Below, piece by piece: positions 43,052 to 51,353 of a DNA stretch of 64,000 nt. How positions within the stretch are numbered: position 1 is the first letter of the stretch; each line of letters starts with the position of its first letter. The position numbers and the translations under genes were made by a program. The notes beneath the pieces were generated by a model. It did not search any database, had not been told where the DNA came from, and was given only the letters and a program-made list of their open reading frames with translations. This DNA is from CBDDBH01 sp965225625 (GTDB lineage: Bacteria; Pseudomonadota; Gammaproteobacteria; JADZEE01), in contig CBDDBH010000033.1 in assembly GCA_965225625.1 (NCBI GenBank), positions 372,001 to 436,000 on the forward strand, given 5' to 3'.

Positions 43052-43966
43052 TTACATCATCCGCTCTATGATGCGTTGCTGCTGCGCACTGCTCAAACCC
43101 AGTGGCCGACGGGCAAGTGAGCCGCCCTCATCCAGCACAGGCTCCAGTTCATGCAGTGCCGGGGCGTGTCGCTGGAGGAACAATCCGGTGTAAATAGTCT
43201 CGCCCCAAAGCAATGCCTTCTCACACGCGCTCTTCCAATCACTGGTGTCGTGATTCTCGTCTTCCAAACGCTTGATGCGCTCCCTGAAAAACGGGAAATC
43301 GTTATCGTGATTGAAGGTCACGCAAGGACTGAAAATATCGATGAGAGCAAAGCCTTTGTGCTGAACGGCCTTGGTCATCAAGTCGGCAAGTTGTTTTGGA
43401 TCGCCGCTGAAGCCGCGGGCAACAAAAGTGGCTCCGTTCATGATGGCAGTCGTAATGGGGTTGACCGGTTGCTCGACGTTTCCGAACGGGGTGCTCTTGG
43501 TCTTCATACCTTGGGTGCTGGTAGGTGACACCTGCCCGGTAGTGAGTCCGTAGATCTGGTTGTTCATGACCAGATAGGTGAGGTCGACATTGCGGCGCGC
43601 CGTGTGCACGAAATGATTGCCGCCAATCCCATAGCCGTCACCATCACCGCCGGTGACTATCACGGTCAGTTCGTGATTCGCCATCTTCGCGCCGGTGGCG
43701 ACGGCAAGCGAGCGCCCGTGCAAGGTATGCATACCGTAGGCATTGAAGTATCCCGGGAAGTTGGACGAACAGCCAATACCGCTCACGACCAGCATTTCAT
43801 GGGGATGCAACCCAATCGCGGCGCACACCTTTTGCAGGCTGCGCAGGACGCCGAAGTCACCGCAACCGGCACACCAATCCGGGTCAACGAGGCCTTTGAA
43901 ATCCTTGAACGTGAGCGCAACAGGAGTGTTGCTGTTGGTTAAATCCGCTGTGGTGGCTGCGCACAT
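43052..43966 (-). CDS. 2-oxoacid:ferredoxin oxidoreductase, beta subunit
   Basis: A 304-residue thiamine diphosphate-binding subunit of the KorB type. TPP site: TGGDGDGYGIGGNHFVHTAR to VMNNQIYGLTTGQ; DPDWCAGCGDFGVLRSL at the start is the conserved Cys region shared by the family. With KorA it oxidatively decarboxylates 2-oxoglutarate or another 2-oxoacid to an acyl-CoA, reducing ferredoxin. GAGGT precedes the ATG, 15 bases after the alpha gene. In this setting it might process a 2-oxoacid from the neighbouring pathways or supply low-potential electrons to the Rieske oxygenases; both are inference. Confidence 0.92.
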   Translation of the reverse strand: MCAATTADLTNSNTPVALTFKDFKGLVDPDWCAGCGDFGVLRSLQKVCAAIGLHPHEMLVVSGIGCSSNFPGYFNAYGMHTLHGRSLAVATGAKMANHELTVIVTGGDGDGYGIGGNHFVHTARRNVDLTYLVMNNQIYGLTTGQVSPTSTQGMKTKSTPFGNVEQPVNPITTAIMNGATFVARGFSGDPKQLADLMTKAVQHKGFALIDIFSPCVTFNHDNDFPFFRERIKRLEDENHDTSDWKSACEKALLWGETIYTGLFLQRHAPALHELEPVLDEGGSLARRPLGLSSAQQQRIIERMM

Positions 43967-43981
43967 AGTCGTGTACCTCGT

Positions 43982-45763
43982 TTACACCATGACTTCCTGA
44001 TAGGGGACATATTGCTGCGTGTTGCCCGCAATCGACTCGCGCACGCCGTCGACGATGTGATGTGGCATAAACGGTTCGCCATCGTATTTGCGAATGTGGT
44101 TGTCGATCGTCAGTCCAGTTTCACTTCTCAGGTAACGATAAAACTGGCCGGAATAATTGTTCTCGATCACGATCGGGATTTTCGCCCGCGATACAACGGA
44201 GACAACGTATTGGGAAGGAAACGGAACGAGCCACTTGACGTGCAAATGATTGGCGTTGACGCCCTCACTAGCCAGTTGCTCAATTGCTTCGGTGATTGCG
44301 CCGTAGGTCGATCCGAAGCCTATCAATGTTACCTCGGCGTCCTCAGGCCCCTGCAGCGTCGGCGGGCCGACCTGGGCGGCGACAGTGTTGAATTTACGCG
44401 CGCGCTTTTCCACCATCTTGCGTCGTTTGTGGGGGTTTGTGAACTCGTCGCTAAGGAGCACACTGTCTTCATCGTGCTCGTCGGTCGCAACGACATGCAC
44501 ATAGCCCTCGAGGCCTGGCAGTGCCCGCGGTGAGATGCCACTTTCGGTATTGAGGTAGCGCTTATAGTCGTTGTCCTTTGAGGACTCGGTGATCAGCTCT
44601 CCCCGATCGATGTTAACGTCCATCTCGATCGCGTCAGGGTCGACGGAAAACGTGCCTTCGGAGATCAAGAGATCCGACAATACGATCCCGGGGCATTGGG
44701 CCTCGTCGCACAAATTGAACAATTCCGGAACGGTGTTAAAAGCGTCTAATGCATCGCGAGGTGCAACAATAAACCGCTCGTGATCGCCCGAACTTGCGCC
44801 CAATACCTGCCACAAATCACCCTGCTCGGTTTTGGTGGGGACGCCTGTCGATGGTCCGGCGCGTTGTACGTTGATGAAAACGACCGGGATCTCCATCATT
44901 CCGGCCGCGCCTAGGGCCTCGCTCATCAACGCGAAGCCGCCCCCGGAGGTGGCGCACATGGCGCGGCAACCTGTGTGCGCGGCACCGATCACCATGTTGG
45001 CGACGCCGATCTCGTCTTCGACCTGGCGAACCATAATTCCTAATTCGCGGGCATTTTTGGACATCCAGTGCAGCACGCCTGTTGCGGGACTCATGGGGTA
45101 GGCACAGTAGAACTTCACACCCGCGGCGGCGCCTCCCATTGCCAGGGCGTCATTACCGGTCCACACCGCTAAGGGCTTATTTCCCGTCGGCACAGCTTCG
45201 GCGAACGGCTCGAAGTTCCCGGCGGCATGATTGAAACCAGCGCGCGCCATGGCAATGTTCTCGTCAACGGTATCTTGTCCCTTGCGCTTAAACTGCAGCG
45301 CCAGCGCTTGTTCGAGAACGTCGAAGTCGAGCCCCAAAACCGACATCAAAACCCCGAGTGCCACGGTGTTTTGCACGAGCTTATTGCGGTTGCCCTGTGT
45401 CAACTCACCAACCGGATAGGGACAAAAGCGCACGCCCTTCACCGAGTCACCCGGGGTGATGGTGTCGCTGTTGAAAAGCACACGGGTATCGGCGCGCATG
45501 AGGTGCAAGTGGCGGTCCATGGTGTCCTGGTTCAGACACACGAGCAGATCCAAGCTGTCGCCGTGATTGCGGAGCTGGCCGTCACTCACTCGCATCGTGA
45601 GGAAGATGTGCCCGCCGCGGATGATGGACTGGTAGGCGTTGTAGGCGTAGAAACTCAGACCGCGACGCACAAACAGACGGGCAAGCACATTACCCGGTGT
45701 TGCGATCCCCTGGCCGGCGGCCCCGCCAATGCTCAGGGCAAGATCGAATGCACCAGCGACCAT
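43982..45763 (-). CDS. 2-oxoacid:ferredoxin oxidoreductase, fused gamma-alpha subunit
   Basis: A 593-residue protein with an N-terminal gamma domain (GGAAGQGIATPGNVLARLFV, YNAYQSIIRGGHIF) fused to the alpha pyrimidine-binding domain (YCAYPMSPATGVLHWMSKNA) and a C-terminal domain (ITEAIEQLASEGVNANHLHV, PIVIENNYSGQFYRYL). This is the common two-gene Kor architecture. AGGAGG lies before ATG 45763. It precedes KorB and follows a VOC gene in the same direction. The usual substrate is 2-oxoglutarate, but branched or aryl 2-oxoacids occur in the family. Confidence 0.92.
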   Translation of the reverse strand: MVAGAFDLALSIGGAAGQGIATPGNVLARLFVRRGLSFYAYNAYQSIIRGGHIFLTMRVSDGQLRNHGDSLDLLVCLNQDTMDRHLHLMRADTRVLFNSDTITPGDSVKGVRFCPYPVGELTQGNRNKLVQNTVALGVLMSVLGLDFDVLEQALALQFKRKGQDTVDENIAMARAGFNHAAGNFEPFAEAVPTGNKPLAVWTGNDALAMGGAAAGVKFYCAYPMSPATGVLHWMSKNARELGIMVRQVEDEIGVANMVIGAAHTGCRAMCATSGGGFALMSEALGAAGMMEIPVVFINVQRAGPSTGVPTKTEQGDLWQVLGASSGDHERFIVAPRDALDAFNTVPELFNLCDEAQCPGIVLSDLLISEGTFSVDPDAIEMDVNIDRGELITESSKDNDYKRYLNTESGISPRALPGLEGYVHVVATDEHDEDSVLLSDEFTNPHKRRKMVEKRARKFNTVAAQVGPPTLQGPEDAEVTLIGFGSTYGAITEAIEQLASEGVNANHLHVKWLVPFPSQYVVSVVSRAKIPIVIENNYSGQFYRYLRSETGLTIDNHIRKYDGEPFMPHHIVDGVRESIAGNTQQYVPYQEVMV

Positions 45764-45855
45764 ACACGCCTCCTACCCGTCAGTGACCAACAGTGTGATG
45801 ACATAGCGATGATTACGTCAAGATCGGTGCTGTAGCCGAAGTCGACCCGTCCCCC

Positions 45856-46347
45856 TCAGGCCTTGTTGTTTCCCCAGACCTCGCGAACTTTTTCGTAGAC
45901 GCCCTGGTCGTAGGAGAATTCCACCATATTACCCTCGGGATCGCGCAGAAAACAGATATAGCCGATCCGTTTGGGCATCTGCTGGGGCCCGAGTATCAGG
46001 CAGCCGGCCGCCTTCGCCTTGGCTGCAGTCTCATCGATCATCTCTTTGTCCGGAACCTCGATACCGATGTGCGCGAACGGCCCCAGTGCCGGATGCTCCA
46101 TCGGCGCGAACGGGTCATGACCAGGATTGAACTGTCCCAGGACCAGAATGAAGGGATTGTCGATCTGAGTTGAATCGGCAAGCCACGCTGCATAGCCGTC
46201 CTCGTCTTCATCACGGCACAAAAGACTTAGATGGGTAAACTCCTCATACCACGCGACTACCTTGTCTATGTCACGCACATGCAGAGCAATATGCGACCAC
46301 GTTGATCGGGTTGGGCCAAGTTCATGTTGCGGTTGGTCGGTGCTCAT
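45856..46347 (-). CDS. VOC (glyoxalase-type) family protein
   Basis: A 163-residue VOC protein: WSHIALHVRDIDKVVAWYEE, FAHIGIEVPDKEMIDETAAK and DPEGNMVEFSYDQGVY give the His/His/Glu set. It resembles the VOC protein at 29632. It lies upstream of korA in the same direction, with a 92-base gap that holds no gene. Probably a lyase, isomerase or binding protein acting on a pathway intermediate. Confidence 0.85.
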   Translation of the reverse strand: MSTDQPQHELGPTRSTWSHIALHVRDIDKVVAWYEEFTHLSLLCRDEDEDGYAAWLADSTQIDNPFILVLGQFNPGHDPFAPMEHPALGPFAHIGIEVPDKEMIDETAAKAKAAGCLILGPQQMPKRIGYICFLRDPEGNMVEFSYDQGVYEKVREVWGNNKA

Positions 46348-46496
46348 TACTTACTGTCTCCCAAAGCTTGTTATCGCGGACGATGCTGTCCGCCAGTAGA
46401 ACTGCTTGCCTTCCAGTATTCCACAATCGTAACGCAGCGCTCAATGAATAACTTTGATCGACGCGCACCTCACCATGGCGAAATAGCCCAGTGTGC

Positions 46497-47495
46497 TCAG
46501 GTAACGCTCTTGCGCAGCTTCTCGAGGATCCATTCGCCGGAGGTCGTCGGTGCATGGCGTGGCGGCGACTCGGCGGAGCTGCAGGTGGGGATACACTCGA
46601 TGACCGAGTCGAAGTTAGGTTGATGAAAGAAAACCAGCGACATGCGCGAGTCAGTAGCAAAGTCGCGCGGTGGATTGACGACACGGTGCATCGTTGAGAC
46701 CCACCGATCGTTGGTCCAGACAGCGAGGAGATCGCCTAGATTGACAACGAAACTGTTGTCTACAAACGGAACGTCAAGCCATGCTCCGTCACTGAGTTGC
46801 ACCTGCAGGCCGCCATAGGCGTGGGTCTGATAGAGGATCGACAAGCTGCCATAGTCGGTGTGAGCGCCGCGCCGCAGTTGCTCGGGAAGCGGTGCAGTTG
46901 GCTGCGGTGGGTAATAGTTGGCAACCAGATTGGTAGTGTGCTGGTCGCAGAACGGAACAAACCAGTCGTCGGGCAGACTCAGTGCGCGAGCCATGAGGCC
47001 TAGCAAGTGCGCAGTAAGGCCTTCCATCGCCGAGTAGTAGTCTGTCCACGCTTGCTTAAAGCCGTCGATCCCTTCAGGCCAGATGTTCGGCGCGAAAAAC
47101 GCTTCGCGCCCAGGTCGCAAACCGGCGCGCGTCGCATCGGCAGGATCATCGAAGCGGTTGACGCAGTACACCTCGCACAGATCCGGTGGTGTTTCGATAT
47201 CGAGGCTGGCAGCAAGTGCCGACGCCTGCGAGGGAAAGTAGCCTCGAAAAATATAGGGGCTCGAGGGCATTGCGGCGATCCGATTCTCGATCGGTTGGGT
47301 GAAAAACCTCTCGCCGGTCTCGATCATGCCGGCAACTGTCTCGGCGGGCACGCCGTGTCCCGTCACAATCACAAAGCCCAATGACTCGCAGGCGGACGCG
47401 ATCTCCTCGGCGACTTTTGCGCGACCGATATCGTCGGCAAAGGAGCGGCTGAGATCGATCACCGGTATATGGCCGGTGGTAACAGCATCTGACAT
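46497..47495 (-). CDS. Isopenicillin-N-synthase-like 2-oxoglutarate/Fe(II) dioxygenase
   Basis: A 332-residue DIOX-superfamily oxygenase. IPVIDLSRSF at the start and LGFVIVTGHGVP mark the N-terminal domain. The iron ligands are HTD in RRGAHTDYGSLSIL and His in VSTMHRVVNPP, with the 2-oxoglutarate-binding Arg in DSRMSLVFF. Such enzymes hydroxylate, desaturate or demethylate small molecules. It is the last gene of the operon starting with the dimethylformamidase-like gene, so the operon carries two unrelated Fe(II) oxygenases. Confidence 0.88.
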   Translation of the reverse strand: MSDAVTTGHIPVIDLSRSFADDIGRAKVAEEIASACESLGFVIVTGHGVPAETVAGMIETGERFFTQPIENRIAAMPSSPYIFRGYFPSQASALAASLDIETPPDLCEVYCVNRFDDPADATRAGLRPGREAFFAPNIWPEGIDGFKQAWTDYYSAMEGLTAHLLGLMARALSLPDDWFVPFCDQHTTNLVANYYPPQPTAPLPEQLRRGAHTDYGSLSILYQTHAYGGLQVQLSDGAWLDVPFVDNSFVVNLGDLLAVWTNDRWVSTMHRVVNPPRDFATDSRMSLVFFHQPNFDSVIECIPTCSSAESPPRHAPTTSGEWILEKLRKSVT

Positions 47496-47507
47496 ATAAA
47501 GAGCCCC

Positions 47508-48284
47508 CTATGAATTGCGCATGACGGCGCCGCCATCGATCGCGATCACCGTACCGCTGATATAGCCCGCCAGGTCAGAGGCAAGGAATGCAATCAAATA
47601 CCCCACTTCTTCGGGTCGACCCGGGCGACCCAATGGAAGCGCTGCGAGATAGTCCTGCCAACGATCGGCATCGCCGTAATCAATTTCAGCGCGGCGCCGC
47701 AGTTGCAGTTCCATGCGTTGCGTTGCAATGCGCCCGGGGTTGATCCCGACCACCCGCACATGGTCATCCACCGAAACGCCACCCAGCGTTTTAGTTAATG
47801 CAATCAGCGAGGCGTTACCGACAGATCCGGCGATATATTTGGCATCGTGTCGCTCGCCCGCGTTACCGATGACGTTGATAATGACACCCGCTCTGCGACT
47901 TGCCATGTTGGCCAGCATGCCACGGCACATATTGATGTAACCAAATACTTTAAGGTCCCACGCTTCACGCCAGCGCGCCTCGTCGACACCTGCAATCGTC
48001 CCCGCTGGTATGGCACCGGCATTATTGACCAGAATATCGACGTCAGCACATGCCTTGAGTAATGCTTCGACGTTCTGCGAGCGGCTCAGATCGCAGGGAT
48101 GAACTTCGACGTTCACCGCATGCGCGTCCAGGATTTCGCGACGCGCGGCGTCCAGCGTCTCCGCGGTGCGCGCCGCCAGGTGCAGGTTCACGCCCTCCCC
48201 GGCCAGCACCAGCGCGGCGGCCTTACCAATGCCCTTGGAGCCGCCCGTAATCAAAGCCGTTCGTCCACGCAGTTTCAGATCCAT
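47508..48284 (-). CDS. SDR oxidoreductase lacking the catalytic Lys of YxxxK
   Basis: A 258-residue short-chain dehydrogenase/reductase with the Rossmann motif ALITGGSKGIGKAAA and NNAGAIP. The segment that should read YxxxK is KYIAGSVGNASLIALTK: Tyr is kept but Ser stands four positions later where Lys belongs. I have the impression that a subgroup of annotated SDRs shares this YIxGSxGN pattern, so it may still be active, perhaps with altered chemistry. The C-terminal GTVIAIDGG is normal. It lies between the PrpD and oxygenase genes of one operon. Confidence 0.85.
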   Translation of the reverse strand: MDLKLRGRTALITGGSKGIGKAAALVLAGEGVNLHLAARTAETLDAARREILDAHAVNVEVHPCDLSRSQNVEALLKACADVDILVNNAGAIPAGTIAGVDEARWREAWDLKVFGYINMCRGMLANMASRRAGVIINVIGNAGERHDAKYIAGSVGNASLIALTKTLGGVSVDDHVRVVGINPGRIATQRMELQLRRRAEIDYGDADRWQDYLAALPLGRPGRPEEVGYLIAFLASDLAGYISGTVIAIDGGAVMRNS

Positions 48285-48306
48285 AGGCGATTCCCGTCAG
48301 TTCACG

Positions 48307-49692
48307 TCAAGCAACACAAAGATCCATCAATGCGGGCACCGACTCCAGATTTTCCAAATTACGCACGGCGGCAATGCAGGCATCCATTCGACCAGCAGAC
48401 AAGGTGCCGTCTGCGCAACTTCGGAATTTAGCTTCCAAGTCCTCGCGCGACAGCGGATTGGCCCGACTGCCGCGATTATTGTTTTCGACGTGCGTAAATT
48501 CCCGGCCATCGCTCAACCACACGCGGATCGCGCCGCGAAAACTATCGCGTGGCTGCGGATGTTCATCGACACGGATGCTAATACGTTCGGCCACTACCGG
48601 TATGCGCGCATCGGAAATTGCGTCTTGTGCGTAGGCGGCGACATCCAGACTACCGCGAATCACCACCGCCGCAATAGCGTAGGGTAATGACGCGCGCGCA
48701 TGTGTAGGTGTCGCCGGTCTGAGCTTTTGTGCGCGCGGCTCGCAGACGATAGGGATCGCAAACGGCGAAACGGTCGCCTCTATGCTGTCGATAGCCTCGG
48801 GCTCGATCCCATGCGCAGCGACCAGCGCCAACATCGCATCGACATACGGATGGATTACGTGTGCGCAGGGGTAGGGTTTATAGGATGTCGTCAGCATTTC
48901 CCAATGACTGCCTAGCCTCTCCAGTGCGCTGTCAAAAACCAGCGATTCACCGGGTAAATGCGAACGGAATAAACCGAATCGTCCTTCCACGACCGTCGCC
49001 GGCCCAGTGAAATCTGCTGCCGCCAGACGCGCGGCAATAACACCGGAATGTGCCGCCCAACCCGGGTGTAAAGTCTTCACCGCGGTGCCGTCGGTCAAGG
49101 ATTCCAGGATCCCGGCGCCCTGGCTGCCGGCGATGCCGGCTGCAGCGGCCGTTCGCTGTGCATCCAGACCCATTAGTTTGGCGGCGATCAACGCTGCGCT
49201 CAATGCACCCAGCAGACCGGTGGGGTGCAAGCCCTGACGGTGGAAAGCACCGGGCGCAATGAGGGCCAGGCGGCATGCAAGTTCACTGCCACCGACAATC
49301 GCAACCAGTAACTGCGCACCGGAGCTGCGCAATGATTCACCCAATGCAAGTGCCGTTGTCACGCACACTGCGCTGACATGCAGGACTGTGGCATTGTGGG
49401 TATCGTCGAAATCAAGGGCATGTGCCAGCGTGCCGTTAACCAGCGCGGCGCTGCTCGCGGGTAGGTATTCACCGGTGCCGAGCAAGCGCGCTTGCCTGCC
49501 GGTCCCCAAGGTCAGTGCAGCCTCGCGTACTGACTGGCCAATGGGCGTGGCAACCGCCGCGAGCGCGACGCCCAAGGTATCGAGAACGCGCAGGCGAGCG
49601 TCAGCGACGACCTCAGCGGGTAGATCCGCTAATTCCAAGTCTACGAGCCAGCGACTGGCCTCAACAATCAACGGTTCACGGGAGTCGGTCAT
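48307..49692 (-). CDS. MmgE/PrpD family protein
   Basis: A 461-residue member of the 2-methylcitrate dehydratase (PrpD)/MmgE/cis-aconitate decarboxylase/iminodisuccinate epimerase superfamily. Typical blocks are ALVNGTLAHALDFDDTHNAT and LHPGWAAHSGVIAARLAAAD, and TSYKPYPCAHVIHPYVDA in the lid domain. The family covers dehydration, decarboxylation and epimerisation of di- and tricarboxylates. No methylcitrate-cycle gene is nearby, so a role on a dicarboxylic or amide-derived intermediate of this operon is more likely than propionate catabolism. Confidence 0.9.
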   Translation of the reverse strand: MTDSREPLIVEASRWLVDLELADLPAEVVADARLRVLDTLGVALAAVATPIGQSVREAALTLGTGRQARLLGTGEYLPASSAALVNGTLAHALDFDDTHNATVLHVSAVCVTTALALGESLRSSGAQLLVAIVGGSELACRLALIAPGAFHRQGLHPTGLLGALSAALIAAKLMGLDAQRTAAAAGIAGSQGAGILESLTDGTAVKTLHPGWAAHSGVIAARLAAADFTGPATVVEGRFGLFRSHLPGESLVFDSALERLGSHWEMLTTSYKPYPCAHVIHPYVDAMLALVAAHGIEPEAIDSIEATVSPFAIPIVCEPRAQKLRPATPTHARASLPYAIAAVVIRGSLDVAAYAQDAISDARIPVVAERISIRVDEHPQPRDSFRGAIRVWLSDGREFTHVENNNRGSRANPLSREDLEAKFRSCADGTLSAGRMDACIAAVRNLENLESVPALMDLCVA

Positions 49693-49713
49693 GTTGGCAG
49701 CGGGGGCGCGCGG

Positions 49714-50475
49714 TCAAACAGCGTTATAGCCGCCGTCGATCAGCAGATCGTCGCCAGTCATGAACGATGACTCGTCTGAGGCAAGAAACAGCGCCGCGGC
49801 CGCGATCTCCTGCGGTTGACCACGACGTTTAAGCAACGTCCGATCACCCATGTTCTGCCGCTGCTCACGGGCGGTGGCATCGCTTGCGGTGTTGCGTTCG
49901 GTAGCAATCGGTCCAGGCGACAAAGTATTTACGCGGATGTTGTCTGCCGCGTGATCCGCCGCCATGCAGCGTGCAAGTTGCAACAATCCGCCTTTGGTCG
50001 AACAGTAGTCGCTGCGTAACGGTTTCGCGACGCTGGCCAATTGCGAGGCAATATGAATGATGGATCCACCACCGGCCTTGCGCAGCGCGGGGATGGCGTA
50101 CTTGCTCATTAAAAACGGACCGGTGAGGTTGACGGCGAGGCTGCGCGTCCAATCCTCCAGCGCCATGTCTTCAACCGTCGCCGGCGTTGTGAAATGCGCC
50201 GCGTTATTCACCAGAATGTGCAACGCGCCGAAGGCTGTCTCGGTCGTTTGCACGGCTGACTCCGCCTGCACCGGATCGGTGACATCAGCTCGATATGCGA
50301 GCACGGTGCCGCCCTGCCCCCCGATCGCGGCAGCCGTCGCCGCTAGCCGATCGGCATCGAGATCGACGATAACGACGGATGCGCCTTCAGCACAAAAACG
50401 CTCGGCAATCGCTCGTCCTATTCCACCCATGGCGCCGGTGACGATCGCCGATTTGCCCGCTAATTGCTCGCTCAT
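49714..50475 (-). CDS. SDR-family oxidoreductase
   Basis: A 253-residue classical SDR: SAIVTGAMGGIGRAIAERFC, NNAAHFTTP, active site SQLASVAKPLRSDYCSTKGG with Ser and YxxxK, and the C-terminal SFMTGDDLLIDGGYNAV. It oxidises an alcohol or reduces a ketone with NAD(P). Its ATG overlaps the PhyH-family stop (ATGA), so they are translationally coupled. With the second SDR of the operon it may perform successive oxidations of a hydroxylated intermediate. Confidence 0.9.
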   Translation of the reverse strand: MSEQLAGKSAIVTGAMGGIGRAIAERFCAEGASVVIVDLDADRLAATAAAIGGQGGTVLAYRADVTDPVQAESAVQTTETAFGALHILVNNAAHFTTPATVEDMALEDWTRSLAVNLTGPFLMSKYAIPALRKAGGGSIIHIASQLASVAKPLRSDYCSTKGGLLQLARCMAADHAADNIRVNTLSPGPIATERNTASDATAREQRQNMGDRTLLKRRGQPQEIAAAALFLASDESSFMTGDDLLIDGGYNAV

Positions 50476-51353
50476 TGTGACAAGCCGCTATGAGCGTGTT
50501 CGGCCATCTGTTCATCGTAACCGCGGCGATAGCGTTGATAAGCCTCCACATGATGTCGGGCGTTGGCGCTCGCATCGTGCTCTCGCGGGTCCGGTTCGAG
50601 CTCAAAATGCTCAAACGTGTCCGACCCGCGCACCAAGGTTGCGGCCATTGGCTGGAAGCCTCGATGGCGTACATGGGTCGGTATGTAACTGATGCCAAAT
50701 CCTACGCGTCGATAGTTACACTCATTGGCGCCGGAGCGATGGATCACCAGGGTATGGTGTAGCGAGAACTGCCCAGCTTGAAGCGGCGCAGCGACGACGC
50801 GCTGCCGATCGAACGGCTCGATTATTTTCTGACCGCCGTGATTAACACTCGTGGCCACAGCTTGCGGCGCGTGGCGGAGCTGTCCCAGTGACGAACTCGC
50901 GCTTACGAATTCCATGCAACCTGCGGCTTGCGGCGCATCCGAAAGTGCAATCCAGGCACTGACGTGCTCATGCGGCAGCAGGCCGAAGTAGGTAGCGTCC
51001 TGGTGCCAGGCGGTAACCTGCTCGCTCGCCGACTCCTTAATAAAGAATGTCGAATTGAACACCAAGATGTTCGGACCGATTATCGCAGCGACCACGTCCA
51101 GGATGCGCGGGTCACGAATTAACTCCGCAGCCCAAGGTTCGCGAACGTGCAGTTTGCGCAATTGCCACGATTGCAGCGGCCCTGCGTCCTGCTGCGTTTC
51201 ATACGTTTGAAAACAATCAAGATAACGTCGCGCCTCGTCCGGCCGCAGCGCGTCCAGTGGCGTTAAAAAATTGTCGTCGCGATAGCGCGCAATCTGCGCG
51301 TTCGTCAAAGCCGGCGCGGGGCAAGATTCCACTGGATCCACCGAAGCGCTCAT
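50472..51353 (-). CDS. Phytanoyl-CoA dioxygenase (PhyH) family oxygenase
   Basis: A 293-residue PhyH-like Fe(II)/2-oxoglutarate oxygenase. The metal-binding HxD is in TAWHQDATYFGLLPHEHVSA and the distal His in LHHTLVIHRSGAN. Bacterial members hydroxylate acyl chains, amines, phosphonates or halogenate carriers. Both ends overlap neighbours by four bases (ATGA), tying it to the dimethylformamidase-like and SDR genes. It could hydroxylate an N-alkyl group to start dealkylation, but that is inference from context. Confidence 0.88.
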   Translation of the reverse strand: MSASVDPVESCPAPALTNAQIARYRDDNFLTPLDALRPDEARRYLDCFQTYETQQDAGPLQSWQLRKLHVREPWAAELIRDPRILDVVAAIIGPNILVFNSTFFIKESASEQVTAWHQDATYFGLLPHEHVSAWIALSDAPQAAGCMEFVSASSSLGQLRHAPQAVATSVNHGGQKIIEPFDRQRVVAAPLQAGQFSLHHTLVIHRSGANECNYRRVGFGISYIPTHVRHRGFQPMAATLVRGSDTFEHFELEPDPREHDASANARHHVEAYQRYRRGYDEQMAEHAHSGLSQ

